NCBI GenBank assembly: GCA_963580455.1
Contig: OY756966.1
Span: 16,495,001 to 16,559,000, forward strand
Direction of reading: 5' to 3'
DNA: 64,000 nucleotides
DNA from: Euonymus europaeus
Lineage: Eukaryota; Streptophyta; Magnoliopsida; Celastrales; Celastraceae
The notes beneath the pieces were generated by a model. It saw only the letters and a program-made list of their open reading frames with translations, was not told where the DNA came from and ran no database searches. Position numbers and translations under genes: made by a program. Below are positions 1-12,120 of the stretch, piece by piece. Each line of letters begins with the position of its first letter. Positions within the stretch are counted from its first letter, which is position 1.

Positions 1-160
1 CCGTGAAAAGCTCCTCCATAGAGAGAGTTGAGCAACTACGGACTATCAAAGTTGCTCGGGATAGACTTTTAATTGTTCTTCTATGTCAAATTTAACGAGT
101 ATAAGCTTCCTACATTATTTCAATGCCAAAACACCAACTTTCTATGACAAATAGACAAAA

Positions 161-320
161 CCGTTAAAAGCTCCTCCATAGAGAGAGTTGAGCAACTTCG
201 GACTATCAAAGTTGCTCGGGATAGACTTTTTTTTGTTCTTCTATGTGAAATTTTACGAGTATAAGCTTCCTACATTATTTCAATGCCAAAACACCAACTT
301 TCTTTGACAAATAGACAAAA
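161..320 (+). repeat. Hybrid monomer from unequal exchange
   Basis: The 5' part carries the markers of class B (eight T's before GTTCTT, CTATGTGAAA, TTTTACGAG), as in 641-800. The 3' part carries the markers of class F (CAATGCC, TCTTTGACAA, ATAGACAAAA), as in 1121-1280. The switch falls in the shared stretch at about 261-280. The hybrid explains why the first unit has three monomers instead of six. Confidence 0.8.
190..217. repeat. Inverted repeat (dyad) present once per satellite monomer; exemplar copy
   Basis: GAGCAACTT and AAGTTGCTC form perfect 9-bp arms around a 10-nt spacer. The element occupies monomer positions 30-57 when the monomer is counted from CCGTTAAAAG. Frequent variants break a single pair (ACTACGG on the left arm, AAAATTGCTC on the right arm). 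It could extrude as a hairpin or cruciform, or be a protein site; neither is shown by sequence alone. Confidence 0.9.
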
Positions 321-2560
321 CCGTTAAAAGCTCCTCCATAGAGAGAGTTGAGCAACTTCGGACTATCAAAATTGCTCGGGATAGACTTTTTATTGTTCTT
401 CTATGTCAATATTTAAGAGTATAAGCTTCCTAAATTATTTCGATGCCAAAACACCAACTTTCTATGACAAATGGACAAAACCGTGAAAAGCTCCTCCATA
501 GAGAGAGTTGAGCAACTACGGACTATCAAAGTTGCTCGGGATAGACTTTTAATTGTTCTTCTATGTCAAATTTAACGAGTATAAGCTTCCTACATTATTT
601 CAATGCCAAAACACCAACTTTCTATGACAAATAGACAAAACCGTTAAAAGCTCCTCCATAGAGAGAGTTGAGCAACTTCGGACTATCAAAGTTGCTCGGG
701 ATAGACTTTTTTTTGTTCTTCTATGTGAAATTTTACGAGTATAAGCTTCCTACATTATTTCGATGCCAAAACACCAACTTTCTATGACAATTAGATAAAA
801 TCGTTAAAAGCTCCTCCATAGAGCGAGTTGAGCAACTTCGGACTATCAAAGTTGCTCGGGATAGACTTTTTATTGTTCTTCTATGTCAAATTTTACGAGT
901 ATAAGCTTCCTACATTATTTCGATGCCAAAACACCAACTTTCTATGACAAATGGACAAAACCGTTAAAAGCTCCTCCATAGAGAGAGTTGAGCAACTTCG
1001 AACTATCGAAGTTGCTCGGGATAGACTTTTTATTGTTCTTCAATGTCAAATTTTACGAGTATAAGCTTCCTACATTATTTCGATGCCAAAACACCAACTT
1101 TCTATGACAAATAGATAAAATCGTTAAAAGCTCCACCATAGAAAGAGTTGAGCAACTTCGGACTATCAAAATTGCTCTGGATAGACTTTTTATTGTTCTT
1201 CTATGTCAAATTTAACGAGTATAAGCTTCCTACATTATTTCAATGCCAAAACACCAACTTTCTTTGACAAATAGACAAAACCGTTAAAAGCTCCTCCATA
1301 GAGAGAGTTGAGCAACTTCGGACTATCAAAATTGCTCGGGATAGACTTTTTATTGTTCTTCTATGTCAATATTTAAGAGTATAAGCTTCCTAAATTATTT
1401 CGATGCCAAAACACCAACTTTCTATGACAAATGGACAAAACCGTGAAAAGCTCCTCCATAGAGAGAGTTGAGCAACTACGGACTATCAAAGTTGCTCGGG
1501 ATAGACTTTTAATTGTTCTTCTATGTCAAATTTAACGAGTATAAGCTTCCTACATTATTTCAATGCCAAAACACCAACTTTCTATGACAAATAGACAAAA
1601 CCGTTAAAAGCTCCTCCATAGAGAGAGTTGAGCAACTTCGGACTATCAAAGTTGCTCGGGATAGACTTTTTATTGTTCTTCTATGTGAAATTTTACGAGT
1701 ATAAGCTTCCTACATTATTTCGATGCCAAAACACCAACTTTCTATGACAATTAGATAAAATCGTTAAAAGCTCCTCCATAGAGCGAGTTGAGCAACTTCG
1801 GACTATCAAAGTTGCTCGGGATAGACTTTTTATTGTTCTTCTATGTCAAATTTTACGAGTATAAGCTTCCTACATTATTTCGATTCCAAAACACCAACTT
1901 TCTATGACAAATAGACAAAACCGTTAAAAGCTCCTCGATAGAGAGAGTTGAGCAACTTCGGACTATCAAAGTTGCTCGGGATAGACTTTTTATTGTTCTT
2001 CTATGTCAAATTTTATGAGTATAAGCTTCCTACATTATTTCAATGCCAAAACACCAACTTTCTATGACAAATGGACAAAACCGTTAAAAGCTCCTCCATA
2101 GAGAGAGTTGAGCAACTTCGAACTATCGAAGTTGCTCGGGATAGACTTTTTATTGTTCTTCAATGTCAAATTTTACGAGTATAAGCTTCCTACATTATTT
2201 CGATGCCAAAACACCAACTTTCTATGACAAATAGATAAAATCGTTAAAAGCTCCACCATAGAAAGAGTTGAGCAACTTCGGACTATCAAAATTGCTCTGG
2301 ATAGACTTTTTATTGTTCTTCTATGTCAAATTTAACGAGTATAAGCTTCCTACATTATTTCAATGCCAAAACACCAACTTTCTTTGACAAATAGACAAAA
2401 CCGTTAAAAGCTCCTCCATAGAGAGAGTTGAGCAACTTCGGACTATCAAATTTGCTCGGGATAGACTTTTTATTGTTCTTCTATGTCAATATTTAAGAGT
2501 ATAAGCTTCCTAAATTATTTCGATGCCAAAACACCAACTTTCTATGACAAATGGACAAAA

Positions 2561-5500
2561 CCGTGAAAAGCTCCTCCATAGAGAGAGTTGAGCAACTACG
2601 GACTATCAAAGTTGCTCGGGATAGACTTTTAATTGTTCTTCTATGTCAAATTTAACGAGTATAAGCTTCCTACATTATTTCAATGCCAAAACACCAACTT
2701 TCTATGACTAATAGACAAAACCGTTAAAAGCTCCTCCATAGAGAGAGTTGAGCAACTTCGGACTATCAAAGTTGCTCGGGATAGACTTTTTATTGTTCTT
2801 CTATGTCAAATTTTATGAGTATAAGCTTCCCACATTATTTCGATGCCAAAACACCAACTTTCTATGACAAATGGACAAAACCGTTAAAAGCTCCACCCTA
2901 GAAAGAGTTGAGCAAATTCGGACTATCAAAATTGCTCGGGATAGACTTTTTGTTGTTCTTCTATGTCAAATTTAACGAGTATAAGCTTCCTACATTATTT
3001 CAATGCCAAAACACCAACTTTCTACGACAAATGGACAAAACCGTTAAAAGCTCCTCAATAGAGAGAGTTGAGCAACTTCGGACTATCAAAATTGCTCGGG
3101 ATAGACTTTTTATTGTTCTTCTATGTCAAATTTTATGAGTATAAGCTTCCTACATTATTTCGATGCCAAAACACCAACTTTCTATGACAAATGGACAAAA
3201 CCGTTAAAAGCTCCTCCATAGAGAGAGTTGAGCAACTTCGGACTATCAAAGTTGCTCGGGATAGACTTTTTATTGTTCTTCTATGTCAAATTTTATGAGT
3301 ATAAGCTTCCTACATTATTTCGATGCCAAAACACTAACTTTCCATGACAAATGGACAAAACCGTTAAAAGCTCCTCCATAGAGAGAGTTGAGCAACTTCG
3401 GACTATCAAAATTGCTCGGGATAGACTTTTTATTGTTCTTCTATGTGAAATTTTACGAGTATAAGCTTCCTACATTATTTCGATGCCAAAACACCAACTT
3501 TCTATGACAATTAGATAAAATCGTTAAAAGCTCCTCCATAGAGCGAGTTGAGCAACTTCGGACTATCAAAATTGCTCGGGATAGACTTTTTATTGTTCTT
3601 CTATGTCAAATTTTATGAGTATAAGCTTCCTACATTATTCCAAAACACCAACTTTCTATGACAAATAGACAAACCCGTTAAAAGCTCCTTCATAGAGAGA
3701 GTTCAGCAACTTCGGACAATCAAAGTTGCTCGGGATAGACTTTTAATTGTTCTTCTATGTCAAACTTTACGAGTACAAGCTTCCTACATTATTTCGACGC
3801 CAAAACACCAACTTTCTATGACAAATGGACAAAACCGTTAAAAGCTCCTCCATAGAGAGAGCTGAGCAACTTCGGATTATCCAAATTGCTCGGGATAGAC
3901 TTTTAATTGTTCTTCTATGTCAAATTTTACGAGTATAAGCTTCCTGCATTATTTCGATGCCAAAACACCAACTTTCTATGATAAATGGACAAAACCGTTA
4001 AAAGCTCCTCCATAGAGAGAGTTGAGCAACAACGGACTATCAAAGATGCTCGGGATAGACTTTTAATTGTTCTTCTATGTCAAATTTAACGAGTATAAGC
4101 TTCCTACATTATTTCAATGCCAAAACAACAACTTTCTATGATAAATAGACAAAACCGTTAAAAGCTCCTTCATAGAGAGAGTTGAGCAACTTCGGACTAT
4201 CAAAGTTGCTCGGGATAGACTTTTTATTTTTCTTCTATGTCAAATTTTACGAGTATAAGCTTCCTACATTATTTCGATGCCAAAATACCAACTCTCTATG
4301 ACAAAAAGATAAAATCGTTAATAGCTCCACCATAGAAAGAGTTGAGCAACTTCGGACTATCAAAATTGCTCAGGATAGACTTTTTATTGTTGTTCTACGT
4401 CAAATTTGACGAGTATAAGCTTCCTACAATATTTCGATGCCAAAACACCAACTTTCTATGACAAATAGACAAAACCGTTAAAAGCTTCTCCATAGAGAGA
4501 GTTGAGCAACTTCGGACAATCAAAGTTGCTCGGGATAGACTTTTAATTGTTCTTCTATGTCAAACTTTACGAGTATAAGCTTCCTACATTATTTCGATGC
4601 CAAAACACCAACTTTCTATGACAAATAGATAAAATCGTTAAAAGCTCCACCATAGAAAGAGTTGAGCAACTTTGGAATATCAAAATTGCTCGGGATAGAC
4701 TTTTTACTGTTCTTCTATGTCAAATTTTATGAGTGTAAGCTTCCTACATTATTTCGATGCCAGAACACCAACTTTCTATGACAAATGGACAAAACCGTTA
4801 AAAGCTCCTCCATAGAGAGAGTTGAGCAACTACGGACTATCAAAGTTGCTCGGGATAGACTTTTAATGGTTCTTCTATGTCAAATTTTACGAGTATAAGC
4901 TTCCTACATTATTTCGATGCGAAAACACCAACTTTCTATGACAAATCGACAAAACCGTTAAAAGCTCCTCCATAGAGAGAGTTGAGCAACTTCGGACTAT
5001 CAAACTTGCTCAGGATAGACTTTTTATTGTTCTTCTATGTCAAATTTTACGAGTATAAGCTTCCTACATTATTTCGATGCCAAAACACCAACTTTCTATG
5101 ACAAATAGATAAAATCGTTAAAAGCTCCACCATAGAAAGAGTTGAGCAACTTTGGACTATCAATATTGCTCGGGATAGACTTTTTATTGTTCTTCTATGT
5201 CAAATTTTATGAGTATAAGCCTCCTACATTGTTCCAAAACACCAACTTTCTATGACAAATAGACAAAACCGTTAAAAGCTCCTCCATAGAGAGAGTTGAG
5301 CAACTTCGGACAATCAAAGTTGCTCGGGATAGACTTTTAATTGTTCTTCTATGTGAAACTTTACGAGTATAAGCTTTCCTACATTATTTCGACGCCAAAA
5401 CATCAACTTTCTATGACAAATGGACAAAACCCTTAAAAGCTCCTCCATAGAGAGAGTTGAGCATCTACGGACTATCAAAATAACTCAGGATAGACTTTTT

Positions 5501-6059
5501 ATTGTTCTTCTATGTCAAATTTTATGAGTATAAGCTTCCTACATTATTTCGATGCCAAAACACCAACTTTCGATGACAAATGGACAAAACCGTTAAAAGC
5601 TCCTCCATAGAGAGAGTTGAGCAACTACAGACTATCAAAGTTGCTCGGGATAGACTTTTAATTGTTCTTCTATGTCAAATTTAACGAGTATAAGCTTCCT
5701 ACATTATTTCAATGTCAAAACACCAACTTTCTATGATAAATAGACAAAACCGTTAAAAGCTCCTCCATAGAGAGAGTTGAGCAACTTCGGACTATCAAAG
5801 TTGCTCGGGATAGACTTTTTATTGTTCTTCTATGTCAAATTTTACGAGTATAAGCTTCCTACATTATTTCGATTCCAAAACACCAACTTTCTATGACAAA
5901 TAGATAAAATCGTTAACAGCTCCACCATAGAAAGAGTTGAGCAACTTCGGACTATCAAAATTGCTCGGGATAGACTTTTCATTGTTCTTCTATGTCAACT
6001 TTTACGAGTATAAGCTTCCTACATTATTTCGACGCCAAAACACCAACTTTCCAGGACAA
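2561..6059 (+). repeat. Satellite segment without a clear higher-order period
   Basis: Monomers are of the same family as elsewhere but no repeating order of variant classes was found by eye. Two 154-bp monomers with the 6-bp deletion occur near 3639 and 5233, and several private substitutions are present. Nothing other than satellite is visible. Confidence 0.75.
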
Positions 6060-9000
6060 ATGGACAAAACCGTTAAAAGCTCCTCCATAGAGAGAGTTGA
6101 GCAACTTCGAACTATCAAAATTGCTCGGGATAAACTTTTTATTGTTCTTCTATGTCAAATTTAACGAGTATAAGCTTCCTACATTATTTCAACGCCAAAA
6201 CACCAACTTTCTATGATAAATAGACAAAACCGTTAAAAGCTCCTCCATAGAGAGAGTTGAGCAACTTCGGACTATCAAAGTTGCTCGGGATAGACTTTTT
6301 ATTGTTCTTCTATCTCAAATTTTACGAGTATAAGCTTCCTACATTATTTCGATGCCAGAACACCAACTTTCTATGACAAATGGACAAAACCGTTAAAAGC
6401 TCCACCATAGAAAGAGTTGAGCAACTTCGGACTATCAAAATTGCTCGGGATAGACTTTTTATTGTTCTTCTATGTCAAATTAAACATGTATAAGCTTCCT
6501 ACATTATTTCAATGCCAAAACACCAACTTTCTATGACAAATGGACAAAACCGTTAAAAGCTCCTCCCTAGAGAGAGTTGAGCAACTTCGGACTATCAAAG
6601 TTCCTCGGGATAGACTTTTTATTGTTCTTCAATGTCAAATTTTACGAGTATATGCTTCCTACATTATTTCGATGCCAAAACACCAACTTTCCTTGACAAA
6701 TAGATAAAATCGTTAAAAGCTCCACCATAGAAAGAGTTGAGCAACTTCGGACTATCAAAATTGCTCGGGATAGACTTTTTATTGTTCTTCTATGTCAAAT
6801 TTTATGAGTATAAGCTTCCTACATTATTCCAAAACACCAACTTTCTATGACAAATAGACAAAACCGTTAAAAGCCCCTCCACAGAGAGTTGAGCAACTTC
6901 GGACAATCAAAGTTGCTCGGGATAGACTTTTAATTGTTCTTCTATGTCAAACTTTACGAGTATAATCCTCCTACATTATTTCAACGCCAAAACACCAACT
7001 TTCTATGACAGATGGACAAAACCGTTAAAAGCTCCTCCATGAAGAGAGTTGAGCAACTTCGGACTATCAAAATTGCTCGGGATAGACTTTTAATTGTTCT
7101 TCTATGTCAAATTTAACGAGTATAAGCTTCCTACATTATTTCAATGCCAAAACACCAACTTTCTATGATAAATAGACAAAACCGTTAAAAGCTCCTATAT
7201 CGAGAGAGTTGAGCAACTTTGGACTATCAAAGTTGCTCGGGATAGACTTTTTATTGTTCTTCTATGTCAAATTTTACGAGTATAAGCTTCCTACATTATT
7301 TCGATGCCAAAACGCCAACTTTCTATGACAAATAGATAAAATCGTAAACAGCTCCACCATAGAGAGAGTTGAGCAACTTCGGACCATCAAAATTGCTCGG
7401 GTGTAGACTTTTTATTGTTCTTCTATTTTAAATTTTACGAGTATAAGCATCCTACATTATTTCGATGCCAAAACACTAACTTTCTATGACAAATAGAAAA
7501 AACCGTTAAAAGCTCCTCCATAGAGATAGTTGAGCAACTTCGGACAATCAAAGTTGCTCGGGATAGACTTTTAATGGTTCTTCTATGTCAAATTTAATGA
7601 GTATAAGCTTCCAACATTATTTCAATGCCAAAACACCATGTTTCTATGACAAATAGACAAAACCGTTAAAAGCTCCTCCATAGAGAGATTTGAGCAACTT
7701 CGGACTATCAAAGTTGCTCGGGATAGACTTTTTATTGTTCTTCTATGTCAAATTTTACGAGTATAAACTTTCTACATTATTTCGATGCCAAAACACCAAC
7801 TTTCTATGACAAATAGACAAAACCATTAAAAGCTCCTCCATAGAGAGAGTTGAGCAACTTCGGACAATCAAAGTTGATCGGGATAGACTTTTTATTGTTC
7901 TTCTATGTCAACTTTTACGAGTATAAGCTTCCTACATTATTTCGATGCCAAAACACCAACTTTCCAGGACAACTGGACAAAACCGTTAAAAGCTCCTCCA
8001 TAGAGAGAGTTGAGCAACTTCGAACTATCAAAATTGCTCGGGATAGACTTTTTATTGTTCTTCTATGTAAAATTTTACGAGTATAAGCTTCCTACATTAT
8101 TTCGATGCCAAAACACCAACTTTCTATGACAAATGGACAAAACCGTTAAAAGCTCCTCCGTAGAGAGAGTCGAGGAACTTCGGACTATCAAAGTTGCTCG
8201 GGATAGACTTTTTATTGTTCTTCTATGTCAAATTTTACGAGTATAAGCTTCCTACATTATTTTGATGCCAAAACACAAACTTTCTATGACAAATAGACAA
8301 AACCGTTAAAAGCTCCTCCATAGAGAGAGTTGAGCAACTTCGGACTATCAAAGTTGCTCGGGATAGACTTTTTGTTGTTCTTTTATGTCAACTTTTACGA
8401 GTATAACCTTCCTACATTATTTCGATGCCAAAACACCAACTTTCTATGACAAATGGACAAAACGGTTAAAAGCTCCTCCATAGAGAGAGTTGAGCAACTA
8501 CGGACTATCAAAGTTGCTCGGGATAGACTTTTAATTGTTCTTCAATGTCAAATGTAACGAGTATAAGCTTCCTACATTATTTCAATGCCAAAACACCAAC
8601 TTTCTATGACAAATAGACAAAACCGTTAAAAGCTCCTACATAGAGAGAGTTGAGCAACTTCGGACTATCAAAGTTGCTCGCGATATACTTTTTATTGTTC
8701 TTCTATGTCAAATTTTACGAGTATAAGCTTCCTACATTATTTCGATGCCAAAACACCAACTTTCTATGACAAATAGATAAAATCGTTAAAAGCTCCACCA
8801 TAGAAAGAGTTGATCAACTTCGGACTATCAAAATTGCTCGGGATAGACTTTTGATTGTTCTTCAATGTCAAATGTAACGAGTATAAGCTTCCTACATTAT
8901 TTCAATGCCAAAACACCAACTTTCTATGACAAATTTACAAAACCGTTAAAAGCTCCTCCATAGAGAGAGTTGAGCAACTTCGGACAATCAAAGTTGCTCG

Positions 9001-9360
9001 GGATAGACTTTTAATTGTTCTTCTATGTCAAACTTTACGAGTATAAGCTTATTACATTATTTCAACGCCACAACACCAACTTTCTATGACAAATGGACAA
9101 AACCGTTAAAAGCTCCTCCATAGAGAGAGTTGTGCAACTTCGGACTATCAAAATTGCTCGGGATAGACTTTTGATTGTTCTTCTATGTCAAATTTTACGA
9201 GTATAAGCTTCCTACATTATTTCGATGCCAAAACACCAACTTTCTATGACAAATGGACAAAACCGTTAAAAGCTCCTCCATAGAGAGAGTCGAGGAACTT
9301 CAGACTATCAAAGTTGCTCGGGATAGACTTTTTATTGTTCTTCTATGTCAAATTTTACGA
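6060..9360 (+). repeat. Multi-kb satellite block, copy I
   Basis: The block shares rare markers, in the same order, with 12121-15900: TTAAACATGTATAAGC, GCTCCTCCCTAG, AAGCCCCTCCACAG, GCTCCTATATCGAG, ACACCATGTTTC and AACGGTTAAA. The offset is 6061 bp at first, 6221 then 6220 bp in the middle and 6540 bp at the end. The steps correspond to one and then two monomers missing here relative to copy II, plus a 1-bp insertion near 7402. Confidence 0.85.
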
Positions 9361-10770
9361 GTATAAGCTTCCTACATTATTTTGATGCCAAAACACAAAC
9401 TTCCTATGACAAATAGACAAAACCGTTAAAAGCTCCTCCATAGAGTGAGTTGAGCAACTTCGGACTATCAAAGTTGCTCGGGATAGACTTTTTGTTGTTC
9501 TTCTATGTCAACTTTTACGAGTATAACCTTCCTACATTATTTCGATGCCAAAACACCAAATTTCTATGACAAATGGACAAAACGGTTAAAAGCTCCTCCA
9601 TAGAGAGAGTTGAGCAACTACGGACTATCAAAGTTGCTCGGGATAGACTTTTAATTGTTCTTCAATGTCAAATGTAACGAGTATAAGCTTCCTACATTAT
9701 TTCAATGCCAAAACACCAACTTTCTATGACAAATAGATAAAATCGTTAACAGCTCCACCATAGAAAGAGTTGAGCAACTTCGGACTATCAAAATTGCTCG
9801 GGATAGACTTTTCATTGTTCTTCTATGTCAACTTTTACGAGTATAAGCTTCCTACATTATTTCGATGCCAAAACACCAACTTTCCAGGACAACTGGACAA
9901 AACCGTTAAAAGCTCCTCCATAGAGAGAGTTGAGCAACTTCGAACTATCAAAATTGCTCGGGATAGACTTTTTATTGTTCTTCTATGTAAAATTTTACGA
10001 GTATAAGCTTCCTACATTATTTCGATGCCAAAACACCAACTTTCTATGACAAATGGACAAAACCGTTAAAAGCTCCTCCGTAGAGAGAGTCGAGCAACTT
10101 CGGACTATCAAAGTTGCTCGGGATAGACTTTTTATTGTTCTTCTATGTCAAATTTTACGAGTATAAGCCTCCTACATTATTTTGATGCCAAAACACAAAC
10201 TTTCTATGACAAATAGACAAAACCGTTAAAAGCTCCTCCATAGAGAGAGTTGAGCAACTTCGGACTATCAAAGTTGCTCGGGATAGACTTTTTGTTGTTC
10301 TTTTATGTCAACTTTTACGAGTATAACCTTCCTACATTATTTCGATGCCAAAACACCAACTTTCTATGACAAATGGACAAAACGGTTAAAAGCTCCTCCA
10401 TAGAGAGAGTTGAGCAACTACGGACTATCAAAGTTGCTCGGGATAGACTTTTAATTGTTCTTCAATGTCAAATGTAACGAGTATAAGCTTCCTACATTAT
10501 TTCAATGCCAAAACACCAACTTTCTATGACAAATAAACAAAACCGTTAAAAGCTCCTACATAGAGAGAGTTGAGCAACTTCGGACTATCAAAGTTGCTCG
10601 CGATATACTTTTTATTGTTCTTCTATGTCAAATTTTACGAGTATAAGCTTCCTACATTATTTCGATGCCAAAACACCAACTTTCTATGACAAATAGATAA
10701 AATCGTTAAAAGCTCCACCATAGAAAGAGTTGAGCAACTTCGGACTATCAAAATTGCTCGGGATAGACTT
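7850..10770 (+). repeat. 12-monomer (1920-bp) offset repeat
   Basis: Sequence 7850-8850 recurs at 9770-10770 with few differences, sharing CTCCTCCGTAGAG, TTTTGATGCC with ACACAAAC, AACGGTTAAA and GCTCGCGATATAC. The intervening 8851-9769 carries an overlapping arrangement of the same variants, so the 12-monomer period nests inside block I. Confidence 0.8.
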
Positions 10771-12120
10771 TTTATTGTTCTTATATGTCAAATTTTATGA
10801 GTATAAGCTTCCTACATTATTCCAAAACACCAACTTTCTATGACAAATAGACAAAACCGTTAAAAGCTCCTCCATAGAGAGAGTTGAGCAACTTCGGACA
10901 ATCAAAGTTGCTCGGGATAGACTTTTAATTGTTCTTCTATGTCAAACTTTACGAGTATAAGCTTATTACATTATTTCAACGCCACAACACCAACTTTCTA
11001 TGACAAATGGACAAAACCGTTAAAAGCTCCTCCATAGAGAGAGTTGAGCAACTTCGGACTATCAAAATTGCTCGGGATAGACTTTTGATTGTTCTTCTAT
11101 GTCAAATTTTACGAGTATAAGCTTCCTACATTATTTCGATGCCAAAACACCAACTTTCTATGACAAATGGACAAAACCGTTAAAAGCTCCTCCATAGAGA
11201 GAGTCGAGGAACTTCAGACTATCAAAGTTGCTCGGGATAGACTTTTTATTGTTCTTCTATGTCAAATTTTACGAGTATAAGCTTCCAACATTATTTTGAT
11301 GCCAAAACACAAACTTTCTATGACAAATAGACAAAACCGTTAAAAGCTCCTCCATAGAGTGAGTTGACCAACTTCGGACTATCAAAGTTGCTCGGGATAG
11401 ACTTTTTGTTGTTCTTCTATGTCAACTTTTACGAGTATAACCTTCCTACATTATTTCGATGATAAAACACCAAATTTCTATGACAAATGGACAAAACGGT
11501 TAAAAGCTCCTCCATAGAGAGAGTTGAGCAACTACGGACTATCAAAGTTGCTCGGGATAGACTTTTAATTGTTCTTCAATGTCAAATGTAACGAGTATAA
11601 GCTTCCTACATTATTTCAATGCCAAAACACCAACTTTCTATGACAAATAGACAAAACCGTTAAAAGCTCCTACATAGAGAGAGTTGAGCAACTTCGGACT
11701 ATCAAAGTTGCTCGCGATATACTTTTTATTGTTCTTCTATGTCAAATTTTACGAGTATAAGCTTCCTACATTATTTCGATGCCAAAACACCAACTTTCTA
11801 TGACAAATAGATAAAATCGTTAAAAGTTCCACCATAGAAAGAGTTGAGCAACTTCGGACTATCAAAATTGCTCGGGATAGACTTTTTATTGTTCTTATAT
11901 GTCAAATTTTATGAGTATAAGCTTCCTACATTATTCCAAAACACCAACTTTCTATGACAAATAGACAAAACCGTTAAAAGCTCCTCCATAGAGAGAGTTG
12001 AGCAACTTCGGACAATCAAAGTTGCTCGGGATAGACTTTTAATTGTTCTTCTATGTCAAACTTTACGAGTATAAGCTTATTACATTATTTCAACGCCAAA
12101 ACACCAACTTTCTACGACAA
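9361..12120 (+). repeat. Satellite segment between blocks I and II
   Basis: The segment holds further copies of the TTTTGATGCC, AACGGTTAAA and GCTCGCGATATAC series. It contains two 154-bp monomers (near 10821 and 11935), spaced 1114 bp apart, which is seven monomers minus 6 bp. No non-satellite DNA is visible. Confidence 0.75.

Larger units (their letters stand above)
1..2560 (+). repeat. Higher-order repeat domain with 3-, 6- and 7-monomer units
   Basis: Naming monomers by their diagnostic variants, 481-1440 reads A-B-D-E-F-C (6 monomers, 960 bp). 1441-2560 reads A-B-D-G-E-F-C (7 monomers, 1120 bp). 1-480 reads A-(B/F)-C (3 monomers, 480 bp). A is marked by CCGTGAAAAG with ACTACGG, B by CTATGTGAAA, D by GAGCGAGTTG, E by AACTATCGAA, F by GCTCTGGATA, and C by CAATATTTAAGAG with TAAATTATTT. 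The next A starts at 2561 but the order then breaks down. Corresponding monomers in successive units are almost identical while neighbouring monomers differ more, which defines a higher-order repeat. Confidence 0.9.
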
